A stretch of 64,000 nt of DNA from the IMG/VR virus record IMGVR_UViG_3300035188_001035, positions 1-64,000 of that record. The stretch is one strand, 5' to 3'. The notes under the pieces were generated by a model that made no database searches, was not told the origin of the DNA, and worked only from the letters and a program-made list of their open reading frames with translations. Of this stretch, positions 25,931 through 34,289 are shown piece after piece. Each line of letters starts with the position of its first letter. The first letter of the stretch is position 1. This stretch comes from a virus. The position numbers were made by a program, and so were the translations under genes.

Positions 25931-26090
25931 AGTTGCGGTTGGAGAAAAATTTATTCACAATAATCAGGAGTATATTAAGACTCCAGAAATGAGGGTCAGT
26001 TGCTGCAAGATCAAAGATAACTGTCAGATTCTTACCACAGGACAAAAGGCAGTACTAAAACCGTTGGATGAAGTAGAAAAAGTACAATAA
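25917..26090 (+). CDS. 57-residue protein between polymerase halves
   Basis: Starts inside the last codons of the polymerase N-part, with AAGGAG six bases before the ATG. The sequence MKFHEVAVGEKFIHNNQEYI continues into CCKIKDNC and a basic C-terminus. The pattern (V-x-x-G-x-x-F, YxK) resembles small one-domain beta proteins common in phages, where they often read 'F...G..F...G..Y.K'. It may be unrelated to the polymerase, but its place between the halves raises the chance that it is a subunit or linker. Function unknown. Confidence 0.65.
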   Translation: MKFHEVAVGEKFIHNNQEYIKTPEMRVSCCKIKDNCQILTTGQKAVLKPLDEVEKVQ

Positions 26091-26092
26091 AT

Positions 26093-26791
26093 ATGCTGAC
26101 CAAAAAAATATGTGTTTTTGACTTTGAAACCGATGGATCAAATCCTCTGGTTTGTAGTCCAGTACAATTAGCGGCTGTTATAATAGATCCCGTTAAACTA
26201 GAGATTGTTCCAGATTCTGAATTTAATGCTTTTTTTAAACCAGAACCGATGGAGAATAATTCTGATTATAAGTATGATACTGATATAATCGAATTTCATT
26301 CAAAGGTTAGAGGTTGTTCTCAAGAAGCGATATACGCCGCTTGGAACGAATATCCATCCCAAGAAGTTTCATGGAAAGCTTTTGTCAGTTATCTAGAGAA
26401 ATATAATTGTTTTGGATATAAGAAAAAGAGTATATTCTCCGCACCTATTGCCGCTGGATATAATATAAATAGATTTGATCTGAAAATTATACAAAGATTA
26501 AGCGAAAAATATAAAAATGTTGATGCTAAAGAAAATATCACCACTTTATTTTATCCAAGAGACGTACTCGACATAATGAATTTGGTATTCTATTGGTTCG
26601 AAAATATCAATATCAAAAATTATTCTTTAGATACGATCAGAGAATATATGGGAATATCAAAAGATGGTGCTCATGATGCTCTGAAAGACGTAAAAGACTG
26701 TGCCAAAATATTATTAAGATTTATGAGACTACATAGAAATTTATCTGCTAAGATTATATTTAAGGACGCCTTTTTAAATGATAAAGTTTGA
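26093..26791 (+). CDS. DnaQ-like 3'-5' exonuclease (DEDDh)
   Basis: A 232-residue exonuclease. Exo I is CVFDFETDG (Asp10, Glu12), Exo II is YNINRFDLKIIQ, and Exo III is GAHDALKDVKDC with the His and Asp of the DEDDh class. This is the epsilon-type proofreading fold. The gene lies exactly between the two polymerase halves and overlaps the second by 14 bases, so it is very probably the proofreading subunit of the split replicase. In the Gram-positive PolC enzyme a related exonuclease is inserted in the chain; here it is a separate gene in the split. Confidence 0.85.
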   Translation: MLTKKICVFDFETDGSNPLVCSPVQLAAVIIDPVKLEIVPDSEFNAFFKPEPMENNSDYKYDTDIIEFHSKVRGCSQEAIYAAWNEYPSQEVSWKAFVSYLEKYNCFGYKKKSIFSAPIAAGYNINRFDLKIIQRLSEKYKNVDAKENITTLFYPRDVLDIMNLVFYWFENINIKNYSLDTIREYMGISKDGAHDALKDVKDCAKILLRFMRLHRNLSAKIIFKDAFLNDKV

Positions 26792-28382
26792 GTGCGGTTG
26801 TGAGTTCCCAACCGATAGTTTGGATAAACAAAAAACATCTATCGATTTTGATATTCATAATATAAATTTTAGTTGTCAAAAAACCTGGGACTTAATCTCT
26901 GAAGGAAATACCAAAGGATGTTTTCAATTAGAGAGCCGCCTTGGGCAAGCAATGAGTAAAAAACTCAAGCCTACTAATATAGAAGAATTATCCGCTTTGA
27001 TTAGTATTTTAAGACCAGGATGCTTGGAAGCATATAGAGATGGAAAAAGCGTATCATATCATTATATTGATAGAAAAAACGGTAACGAATCTATAGACTA
27101 TTTTCATAGTTCGTTAGAGCCAATCTTGAAAAATACTTATGGAGAAATGGTATATCAAGAACAAGCAATGGAAATAGCCAAAGATATAGCTGGCTTTAAT
27201 TTGCAAGAAGCTGATATGTTGCGTAAGGCTATAGGAAAGAAAAAGCCAGAAGAAATGGCAAAGATTAAAACCAAATTCTTAGATGGCACTAGAAGTATGG
27301 CTAAGGTATCAACAGATGAGGCCGAACAAATATTCGGATGGATAGAAAAAAGTCAAAGATATTCTTTTAATAAAAGCCATGCTGTGAGTTACGCAATCAA
27401 TGCTTATATATCAGCGTATGCTAAAACACACTTTCCAACCATTTTTTTCTTATCATATCTTAGATTAGCTAAAGATAAAATTGATCCACAATTAGAAACG
27501 TTAGAATTAATTAGTAATGCAAAGGATATGGGCATTAGTGTTTTTGGACCACAATTAAAACACAAGAATAAAGATTTTGCTATTATTGATGGAAAAATAT
27601 ATTTCGGATTAACGAACATCAAAGGATTAGGGGATTCTGTTTATCAAAAAATATTATCAATAACAGAAAATTTAGATGTTGCATCATTAGATTGGCCAAA
27701 TACATTATTAAGAATTTTGGTAAATATCAACTCGTCATCTGCTAAAGCTATAATCTTATCTGGAGCTTTAGACTATCTTAAAATTTCCAGAAATAAAATG
27801 CTATTCGAATTAAATTTGATATTGGAATTAACAGATAAAGAAATTAGTAAGTGTCTTGAAATTATACATTCTAATAAAATTAATAATTCATGCGATATAG
27901 TTAGGCTATTACTAGCAAATAGTAAAATATCTAAAAATAGACATCCAAAAGTTTTAAGTATACTTAACCAGTTATCGGATCCTTCTTATGCTTTAACAGA
28001 CGATCCTGAGTGGGTTTCTAATAATGAAAGAGACATACTCGGCGTATCGATATCGTATGCTAAAACGGACTTCTATGACTCGTCATACGCTAATACTGAC
28101 TGTAAAACTATAAAGACATTCCCTGAAAATAAACAATTTTTTCTAATAGCTGAAATTGAAAATATGAGTGTTATTGTAACTAAAAGAGGAAAAACACCAG
28201 GACAAGAAATGTGTTTTTTGAGATTATCAGATGGTGCTGGTAGTCTGGATTCTGTTGTTATGTTTCCTGATGATTTTTCTAAATATAAGGAATTACTGCT
28301 AGAGGGCCGAGTGTTGATGTTTAATGGACAAAAGAACCAAAAAAATAATTCAATTATCGCAAAAAAATGTTTTTTGGTATAG
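26778..28382 (+). CDS. dnaE: DNA polymerase III alpha subunit, C-terminal part (fingers + OB fold)
   Basis: A 534-residue second half. After about 28 lead residues with a CGC pair, it picks up the alpha sequence at TWDLISEGNTKGCFQLES, then KKLKPTNIEELSALISILRPG, YGEMVYQEQAMEIA, RKAIGKKKPEEM and FNKSHAVSYAINAYISAYAK, all in DnaE order. At the end (about 455-534) is an OB fold (FLRLSDGAGSLDSVVMFPDDF). A tau-binding C-terminus is not visible. Together with the gene at 24053 it makes a full-length replicative polymerase. The end abuts the SSB promoter by two bases. The first 25-28 residues have no counterpart in unsplit DnaE and may form the contact with the other half. Confidence 0.9.
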   Translation: MIKFECGCEFPTDSLDKQKTSIDFDIHNINFSCQKTWDLISEGNTKGCFQLESRLGQAMSKKLKPTNIEELSALISILRPGCLEAYRDGKSVSYHYIDRKNGNESIDYFHSSLEPILKNTYGEMVYQEQAMEIAKDIAGFNLQEADMLRKAIGKKKPEEMAKIKTKFLDGTRSMAKVSTDEAEQIFGWIEKSQRYSFNKSHAVSYAINAYISAYAKTHFPTIFFLSYLRLAKDKIDPQLETLELISNAKDMGISVFGPQLKHKNKDFAIIDGKIYFGLTNIKGLGDSVYQKILSITENLDVASLDWPNTLLRILVNINSSSAKAIILSGALDYLKISRNKMLFELNLILELTDKEISKCLEIIHSNKINNSCDIVRLLLANSKISKNRHPKVLSILNQLSDPSYALTDDPEWVSNNERDILGVSISYAKTDFYDSSYANTDCKTIKTFPENKQFFLIAEIENMSVIVTKRGKTPGQEMCFLRLSDGAGSLDSVVMFPDDFSKYKELLLEGRVLMFNGQKNQKNNSIIAKKCFLV

Positions 28383-28384
28383 TC

Positions 28385-28412
28385 TTGACTTGAGCTAGAA
28401 TTCTGATATAAT
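28385..28412 (+). promoter_or_regulatory. sigma70-type promoter with extended -10 for ssb
   Basis: TTGACT (28385-28390), 16-base spacer ending TGA, TATAAT (28407-28412). The architecture is the same as at 11937-11964. The expected start is near 28419, giving a leader of about 39 bases with AAAGGAG at 28444-28450 before the ssb ATG. Confidence 0.75.
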
Positions 28413-28457
28413 ATAAGTGTTGATTGTATTTTTGTTTTAACTTAAAGGAGATTGCTT

Positions 28458-28829
28458 ATGAATATTGTAATTTTAAAAGGTAATTTAACTAGGGATCCAG
28501 AGCTACGTGTTGTTAGTAGCGGAGAAAAGCAAACATCCGTAGTTTCTTTTACGGTTGCTGTATCCAAGGATTTCACAAGAGCTAATGGAACAAAAGATAA
28601 GATTGTTTCATATATCCAATGTGAAGCGTGGGATAGCGGTGCTGAAGTCATCGGATCGTCTTTCAAAAAGGGTGATCTTGTTATGATCGAAGGTAGTTTA
28701 AGGAATGATTCTTGGGAAAAGGATGGAGTCAAGCACTCTACATTAAAGGTCAGAGTTAATAACTTTGCCAAAGTAACAAGAGTCTATAAGAAAGATGCAG
28801 TAACTGCTGAATCATCAGTAGCTTTCTGA
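28458..28829 (+). CDS. ssb: single-stranded DNA-binding protein
   Basis: A 123-residue SSB with one OB fold: MNIVILKGNLTRDPELR (strand 1), VVSFTVAVSKDF, IQCEAWDSGAEVIGSSFKKGDLVMIEGSLRNDSWE and LKVRVNNFAKV follow the bacterial/phage SSB pattern. There is no long acidic tail of the DFxDDIPF type; it ends ESSVAF. It coats unwound DNA at the fork for the phage polymerase and RecA-like protein. It is monocistronic, with its own strong promoter and a terminator after it, which suits a protein needed in large amounts. The ATG at 28458 has a perfect-strength ribosome site seven bases upstream. Confidence 0.9.
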   Translation: MNIVILKGNLTRDPELRVVSSGEKQTSVVSFTVAVSKDFTRANGTKDKIVSYIQCEAWDSGAEVIGSSFKKGDLVMIEGSLRNDSWEKDGVKHSTLKVRVNNFAKVTRVYKKDAVTAESSVAF

Positions 28830-28831
28830 GA

Positions 28832-28861
28832 TTGACATAATATATATGTGATCTATATAAT
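28832..28861 (+). promoter_or_regulatory. sigma70-type promoter overlapping a terminator
   Basis: TTGACA (28832-28837), 18-base spacer, TATAAT (28856-28861). The predicted start is near 28868, inside the hairpin at 28864-28880. It lies just after the ssb stop and about 50 bases before the first glycosyltransferase, which it would drive. Confidence 0.65.
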
Positions 28862-28863
28862 AG

Positions 28864-28889
28864 GGGGCGACACACGCCCCTTATTTTAT
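28864..28889 (+). terminator. Rho-independent terminator after ssb
   Basis: GGGGCG (28864-28869) and CGCCCC (28875-28880) form a perfect six-pair GC stem with a five-base ACACA loop, followed by TTATTTTAT. Transcripts from upstream form the whole stem and should stop. Transcripts starting near 28868 would lack most of the 5' arm and pass. Confidence 0.8.
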
Positions 28890-28915
28890 ATACCTCAAAA
28901 AGAAACAGTAATAAT

Positions 28916-30520
28916 ATGAGAAAAAAACGAGTATTGATGTGTGCAGAGGCGCATCATATAAATTCTGGATTCGGCAGATACACAAAGGAAATACTATACA
29001 GACTAAGTAAAAGTAATAAATATGAGCTTGCTGAATTGGCTTGTTATCATAAAGATGGATCAAAAACAAACGTACCATGGAAAGTATACTCAAACGTACC
29101 AAAAGACGATGATAAACAAAGTATAGAAGCATACGAATCTAATCAGCTTAATCAATTTGGTCAATGGAGATTCGAAAAAGTATTATTAGATTTTAAACCT
29201 GATATAGTTTTTGATATAAGGGATTATTGGATGTTCTCCTACCAAGAACTTTCATGTTTAAGACCATACTATAAATGGATAATAGCCCCAACCATAGATT
29301 CTATACCACAAAAAACAGAATGGTTAACAACGTTTGAAAATGCAGATATGGTATTAACACATACCGATTGGGCTGGAGACTATTTAAGGTCTCTAAATAG
29401 ACCTATTAATGTTGGTCCGTGCATCACAGATTCTGTTGACACAGAAGTTTTTCAACCAGTACACTGTACAAAAACATATCATAAATCTAGATATGGTTTA
29501 CCAGCCGATTCTATTATTATAGGATCAGTAATGAGAAATCAAAAGCGTAAACTCATTGCTGAATTATTTAAAGTTCTAAGAAAATTAATAGATACGACAA
29601 ATAATCATAATATATTTTTATATTTGCATACTTCTTATCCAGAAAAACAGGGTTGGCCGATTCCCGAATTGTTACAAGAGCATGGGGTGGAGAATAATGT
29701 ATTATTTACATATTATTCTATTAAGGATAATAGTATATTTGTATCAAAATATAAAGGCTCAAAGATACCATCTCCGTCATGTGACGATGGAGTATCCATC
29801 TTCCCTAATGTGCAATTAGGTATTAATAACGATCAGCTTAATGATGTATATAATTTATTTGATATATATGTACAGTATGCTATTTGTGAAGGCTTGGGTA
29901 TTCCTCAGCTAGAAGCTGCTTCTTGTGGTATACCTATTTTTTCTGTTAATTATAGCGGAATGGAAGAAATAACATCTAAAGTTGATGGCGTTAAAATTAA
30001 TTATTTATTGGCTACTGAGTTGGAAACCGGATCAGATAGGGCAACACCAGATAATGATCATTTAATGCACGAGATCATGGAATGGATGCAAAAAACAACA
30101 AAAGATAAGCTTAAATTTTCACATAAAACAAGAGAATTATTAGTTCAAAATTATAGTTGGGATATGACAGCAAAAACTATCATGGATGTTTTTGATAATA
30201 TGCCTATAAATGAAGACATATGGTCTGTTCCAATGAATGCCAATACAAAACTATCAGTTCCAGATAATCTATCCAATAGAGAATTTGTAGAATTTATTAT
30301 CCGTGATATTATGTGTGAGCCTAATTTATTAAAAACTTATTTTGCTCAAAACCTAATAAAATCACTCAATGAATCTATTGATATCACATCAAATAAAAAT
30401 AATATTCAAGCCAGAGAAGCGGTTATCAAAGCACTAGAGATATTCTTAAATAATAAAGTCTTTTGTGAACAAGTCAGATCAGGAAAAATCAAACTAAATG
30501 ATAATTTCTTGTCATCATGA
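28916..30520 (+). CDS. GT4-type glycosyltransferase
   Basis: A 534-residue enzyme of the GT-B (GT4-like) fold. N-terminal domain: RVLMCAEAHHINSGFGRYTKEIL with the sugar-acceptor-side Gly-rich loop. C-terminal nucleotide-sugar domain: GSVMRNQKRKLIAELFKVL, then FDIYVQYAICEGLGIPQLEA and CGIPIFSVNYSGMEEI, the E(x7)E-type region and following loop. It ends in about 130 residues of extra helical domain. It moves a sugar from a nucleotide donor to an acceptor in the cytoplasm. It is the first gene of a coupled cluster and overlaps the next by four bases. Confidence 0.85.
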   Translation: MRKKRVLMCAEAHHINSGFGRYTKEILYRLSKSNKYELAELACYHKDGSKTNVPWKVYSNVPKDDDKQSIEAYESNQLNQFGQWRFEKVLLDFKPDIVFDIRDYWMFSYQELSCLRPYYKWIIAPTIDSIPQKTEWLTTFENADMVLTHTDWAGDYLRSLNRPINVGPCITDSVDTEVFQPVHCTKTYHKSRYGLPADSIIIGSVMRNQKRKLIAELFKVLRKLIDTTNNHNIFLYLHTSYPEKQGWPIPELLQEHGVENNVLFTYYSIKDNSIFVSKYKGSKIPSPSCDDGVSIFPNVQLGINNDQLNDVYNLFDIYVQYAICEGLGIPQLEAASCGIPIFSVNYSGMEEITSKVDGVKINYLLATELETGSDRATPDNDHLMHEIMEWMQKTTKDKLKFSHKTRELLVQNYSWDMTAKTIMDVFDNMPINEDIWSVPMNANTKLSVPDNLSNREFVEFIIRDIMCEPNLLKTYFAQNLIKSLNESIDITSNKNNIQAREAVIKALEIFLNNKVFCEQVRSGKIKLNDNFLSS

Positions 30521-31623
30521 ATAATATACTATATATAGGACCATATAGAGAATTTACTGGAATAGGTAATGCATCTAGAAAATATATACAGGCTTTATGC
30601 GACGCTGGATTCAATATTGTCTGTCGCCCACTATTCAATACTATAAAACCTATTATAGAACAAGAATTAGAAGATATTATTATTCGTTGTGAAAAGAATA
30701 ATTTAGACAATTATGATACAATAATTCAACATGCATATCCACACCAGTTTTGTCATATCAATGGCTATAAAAATATAGGTATAGTTTCTTTAGATAAAAC
30801 TCATTATGGATACGATATTTATGAATATCTGAATATCGTGGATGAAATTTGGGTTGGTTCAACACACGCTAGAGAAGAACTTATTAATGGCAACATAGAT
30901 ATTGATAAAATAAAAGTTGTGCCAGAATTTATAGATTTATCAATTATAGATGATTATAAACAGAAAAATATAAAACAATCTAAAAAAAACAAGTTTATGT
31001 TTTATACCATATCAGATTTTACTAATAAAAAAAATCTACAAACTTTGATTCTAGCATTCTTTATTATTGCTATAGAATTTCCAGATACTGGACTACTGAT
31101 TAAAACTAAAAATACAAATAATGATAGTAGTAACTTAACATCTTTATTGACCTATGAAATAGATAAAATAATAGATTCATTACCTTTTAAGATCGATAAA
31201 AATATAACATACCCAACACTTATAGTAGGGGAAACTAAATATGATAATATACTATATATACATAATAATTGCGATTGTTATATAGATATATCGTCCGGAG
31301 AAAGTTTTGGATATCCAGTATTAGAGGCTATGTGTTTTAATAATCAGATTATAGTGAATAAGAATTCTGGTTCTTCAGATATAGTTAAGGGTACAAAATT
31401 CTATGGAGTAGAATCAACCCCTAAAAATGCTCACGATAATAGTCATCCATATTGGATATATAATTCTTTTCATCATAAATATTATGTTCCGGAACTTGAT
31501 AGTTTGGTTATGCAAATGAAGCGAGCTTTAAGTGAGTCTCTTTCAGAAAAGTCTGAGCGAATAGAATCACAAAACCATAAAGTCCTAAGCTATTCTATCA
31601 ATAATATTAAAGGGTTTATATGA
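30517..31623 (+). CDS. GT4-type glycosyltransferase
   Basis: A 368-residue GT-B enzyme. It opens MNNILYIGPYREFTGIGNASRKYI (acceptor domain) and has the nucleotide-sugar site at CDCYIDISSGESFGYPVLEAMCF (E(x7)E-like) and IIVNKNSGSSDIV. A FYTISDFTNKKNLQTLILAF segment is the usual start of the second Rossmann domain. It is linked by ATGA overlaps to both neighbours. With the preceding GT4 enzyme it probably builds an oligosaccharide. Acceptor unknown. Confidence 0.85.
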   Translation: MNNILYIGPYREFTGIGNASRKYIQALCDAGFNIVCRPLFNTIKPIIEQELEDIIIRCEKNNLDNYDTIIQHAYPHQFCHINGYKNIGIVSLDKTHYGYDIYEYLNIVDEIWVGSTHAREELINGNIDIDKIKVVPEFIDLSIIDDYKQKNIKQSKKNKFMFYTISDFTNKKNLQTLILAFFIIAIEFPDTGLLIKTKNTNNDSSNLTSLLTYEIDKIIDSLPFKIDKNITYPTLIVGETKYDNILYIHNNCDCYIDISSGESFGYPVLEAMCFNNQIIVNKNSGSSDIVKGTKFYGVESTPKNAHDNSHPYWIYNSFHHKYYVPELDSLVMQMKRALSESLSEKSERIESQNHKVLSYSINNIKGFI

Positions 31624-32087
31624 GTATATCATCAATTATACATAAAACTCTATTAATGAATAACACACCAAATGTATTATGGACATACACTGATCATAAA
31701 AATTTTGAAAAGCATATAGAAAAAGATAATATTAATCTTATAGATATGGAGGATACTCTATATGGTATTTATGATATAGATCTTGTAGTTTGCAATAATA
31801 GAATGATAAATTTAGATAAATGTATAGAATTAGCACTATTTTTACATTGCCCACTAATCATTATAGATCATGTTGAAAAACCAAATTATATATCAGAAGT
31901 GCCCAATCATTATATGTTCGAACCAGTATATCAAATTGCAGTATCTGAAAATATATGTAATTCATGGAATAGAATTCATAATAAAGTTATTCCATATAGT
32001 AATATATCAGATATAATAGATATTATTAAAAATATGAGTAAAGAATTTTTAAAAATCAAAATACAACCAGAAATTAAAAAATCATGA
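31620..32087 (+). CDS. unknown protein in glycosyltransferase cluster
   Basis: A 155-residue protein, alpha/beta (DIDLVVCNNRMINLDKCIEL and LALFLHCPLIIIDHVEKPN), which reads like a single Rossmann-type half of a glycosyltransferase without the donor loop. It overlaps both neighbours by four bases. It may be a reduced glycosyltransferase or an accessory subunit. Weak support for any function beyond cluster membership. Confidence 0.5.
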   Translation: MSISSIIHKTLLMNNTPNVLWTYTDHKNFEKHIEKDNINLIDMEDTLYGIYDIDLVVCNNRMINLDKCIELALFLHCPLIIIDHVEKPNYISEVPNHYMFEPVYQIAVSENICNSWNRIHNKVIPYSNISDIIDIIKNMSKEFLKIKIQPEIKKS

Positions 32088-32521
32088 AAAAAATCAGAAA
32101 ATATTTTCTATACACAACAGAACCCTCAAATCCAATTAAGGGTTTTGAATATTGTTCTATTAGTAAGTTTAGTAAATTCAAATCGCCAAATATAGATGAG
32201 TTGTTTGTTGCGGATCTAATTGATAATGTACCAGCAAATCAAAAAGATCAACTTGTCAAAGATATCAAATCTAAATTAAAAACTAATGGTATTTTATATG
32301 TGCAATCATTAGATAGATACGCTAGTGCAGCATCGATTCTAAATAAACAAATAGATAATAATTTTCTTAACACTCTACTATTTGCTAATAATAGGAAAAC
32401 ACTATCTTGTATGTCTGAAATAGTTCAATTATTAAATAAACATGGTTTTATTATAGAACAATCCAAATTTATAAATGGTATCCAATATTTTATTAAAGCA
32501 AGAGCATCTGATAATGAATGA
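32084..32521 (+). CDS. possible degenerate methyltransferase-like protein
   Basis: A 145-residue protein whose strand-helix order (ELFVADLIDNVPANQKDQLV, DIKSKLKTNGILYVQSLD, then a late ELLNKHGFIIEQ-like pair) resembles the second half of class I SAM methyltransferases, but the SAM-binding GxGxG part is missing. So either it is a fragment or only structurally similar. It overlaps the following gene by eight bases. Role in sugar modification is inferred from the cluster only. Confidence 0.5.
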   Translation: MKKIRKYFLYTTEPSNPIKGFEYCSISKFSKFKSPNIDELFVADLIDNVPANQKDQLVKDIKSKLKTNGILYVQSLDRYASAASILNKQIDNNFLNTLLFANNRKTLSCMSEIVQLLNKHGFIIEQSKFINGIQYFIKARASDNE

Positions 32522-33182
32522 TATTTCGTATATCATATTAGCTTGTCATATTGATAAGGGGATGAAATCCTTTGGATCAAAAGGCTTATTAGAATTTCAT
32601 AATAAAAAAATTTTTAACTATCAAATAGAATGGATTAAAAAACAGAATCATAACAATTATGAAATAATTATTATCTCCAATTTTGATACAATAAAAATAC
32701 AACGATCTTTTTCTGATACTATAAAAGTTGTTGAATGCGATACCAATCCTATTCTAAAAGGGTGTCTTGAGTCAAAATATAACAACTTAATTTTTATAGA
32801 TTATGGATGCTTATTTAACCCTAAGATTTTAAAAAAAATACAGCACCTCAAATCTAATTACGCAATTACTATTAGTGATATTAATCTTGATATTGGATGT
32901 ATTATAGATCATAATAGAATATCGCACATTTATTTGGATTTGCCAGATCATAAATTTAGTAATATTTTTAAATTAAACCATACATCAAAATTAGAAATTA
33001 TTAATAATAGTATTTATGATAGATCTAATCTTTTATATTTCGAAACATTGAATACTTTAATAAATAATGGAAATACGATAGAAAATATAATTATTGATAA
33101 AAAAGATTTCTTATACTTCAAACATATGGATCAAAAACATGCAATCAACAAATTCCTTAAAAGAATATCCAATCCAAATTAG
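32514..33182 (+). CDS. nucleotidyltransferase-like (GT-A-like) protein, degenerate
   Basis: A 222-residue protein. The first 60 residues follow the sugar-nucleotidyltransferase pattern (SYIILACHIDKG then SKGLLEFHNKKIFNYQIEWI), but the canonical GxGTRxxPxTxxxPK loop is altered. FIDYGCLFNPKIL near residue 95 resembles the metal-binding Asp strand. It might make an activated sugar or be an inactive relative. I place the start at 32514 (MNDISYII), where the ATG lies eight bases inside the previous gene. Confidence in the fold is moderate. Confidence 0.6.
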   Translation: MNDISYIILACHIDKGMKSFGSKGLLEFHNKKIFNYQIEWIKKQNHNNYEIIIISNFDTIKIQRSFSDTIKVVECDTNPILKGCLESKYNNLIFIDYGCLFNPKILKKIQHLKSNYAITISDINLDIGCIIDHNRISHIYLDLPDHKFSNIFKLNHTSKLEIINNSIYDRSNLLYFETLNTLINNGNTIENIIIDKKDFLYFKHMDQKHAINKFLKRISNPN

Positions 33183-33507
33183 TTTTTACTATAATCAAGT
33201 AACTAATGAAATTTTTAAAGACAAAAACTTTATAGAAATTAATGAGTTTTTATCTGATAAGAACAATATAGGTAAATATACATATTCTATCTATACCGAT
33301 CTAAATTTATTAAAACCTAATATCTTTGTTCCTATTTTTGATACAATATATTTAGCTTCTAGAAATCATAATGTTGTCCTAAATAGTACTAATGATTTTT
33401 GGTTATGCGATCTTTATAAACAAAACAAATACTTTTTTGTTGGATCGTGTGATCATAAAAGTATCCAATCTATTGAATCTATTACGGAGATATCAAATGA
33501 AATATGA
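33139..33507 (+). CDS. unknown protein, end of first sugar cluster
   Basis: A 122-residue protein if started at MQSTNSLKEYPIQISFYYN (33139), which overlaps the previous gene by 44 bases; an earlier start (33094) would double the overlap. The body has LLKPNIFVPIFDTIYLASRN, with hydrophobic strands in a GT-like setting. Its stop overlaps the next gene by 11 bases. No family recognised. Confidence 0.5.
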   Translation: MQSTNSLKEYPIQISFYYNQVTNEIFKDKNFIEINEFLSDKNNIGKYTYSIYTDLNLLKPNIFVPIFDTIYLASRNHNVVLNSTNDFWLCDLYKQNKYFFVGSCDHKSIQSIESITEISNEI

Positions 33508-34288
33508 TAAATTAAACGATAGTCAAAAAGAGAAATTAATTAAAGAACTATACAGTATTAAAAAACAATCTTTTCAACAAATAGCAGAATTATATGATAC
33601 ATATCCTAATAAGATTAGACGAGATGCTAAAAAATTCAATATAGATATAAGGAATAAGAGTGAAGCTCAAAAAAACGCTTTAGATAACGGATCTCATAAG
33701 CATCCAACAAAAGGACAAACAAGACCAGAAAATATAAAAAGTAAAATTGGAAAAAGCGTATTAGAAAAATGGGAGAGTTTGGATGAGTCAGAATTAAAAA
33801 CAATTAAACAGAAGGCACGGGATAGATGGGAAAAATTATCTGATGATGAAAAAGAAAATAGAATATCTGCCGCTATACAAGCCGTTAGGAAAACTAGCAA
33901 AACAGGATCAAAACTAGAAAATTTTATTCATACAAAACTTGTTAAATCTGGATATAAGGTGGACTTTCATAAGGAACAAACTTTATCTAATACCAAACTA
34001 CAGATTGATATATTTATACCATCATTAAATGTTGCGATAGAAATTGATGGACCATCACACTTTTTACCAGTATGGGGAGACGATACTCTGCAAAAAAATA
34101 TCAAATACGACAACAAGAAAACGGGTTTGGTACTTGGAAAAGGATGTGCTCTGATTAGAATAAAACAGACACGAGATTTTTCAAACGCACGAGCAGAAAT
34201 TTTATGGGAAAAATTATCAGAAATACTATCTAGTATTAAGACTAAATTTCCCAATCCACAGGACAGACTCATCAACATAGGAGATTAA
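33497..34288 (+). CDS. VSR/DUF559-like endonuclease with N-terminal helix-turn-helix
   Basis: A 263-residue protein from ATG 33497 (GGAG site just before). Residues about 1-55 form a helix-turn-helix (EKLIKELYSIKKQSFQQIAE). Residues 60-115 are a Lys-rich linker with NUMOD/GIY-YIG-associated style repeats (KIGKSVLEKWESL, KARDRWEKLSDDEK). Residues about 145-230 are the nuclease: LQIDIFIPSLNVAIEIDGPSH with Asp and ExDGxxH, as in VSR-type homing or repair nucleases. Its modular form, DNA-binding head plus VSR-fold nuclease, is that of free-standing homing endonucleases. It stands as a separate gene between sugar genes and a recombination-type gene. Confidence 0.75.
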   Translation: MKYDKLNDSQKEKLIKELYSIKKQSFQQIAELYDTYPNKIRRDAKKFNIDIRNKSEAQKNALDNGSHKHPTKGQTRPENIKSKIGKSVLEKWESLDESELKTIKQKARDRWEKLSDDEKENRISAAIQAVRKTSKTGSKLENFIHTKLVKSGYKVDFHKEQTLSNTKLQIDIFIPSLNVAIEIDGPSHFLPVWGDDTLQKNIKYDNKKTGLVLGKGCALIRIKQTRDFSNARAEILWEKLSEILSSIKTKFPNPQDRLINIGD

Positions 34289-34289
34289 A

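Noticed and set aside
24053-28382. Split intein joining the polymerase halves
   Set aside because: No conserved intein block (such as a C-terminal HN before Cys/Ser, or N-terminal Cys with following motif) is visible at the end of the first half or the beginning of the second, and the break point differs from known DnaE split inteins.
24053-28382. Polymerase broken by a frameshift or sequencing error
   Set aside because: Two full genes lie between the halves, each with a ribosome site or tight overlap, so the break is not a single indel.
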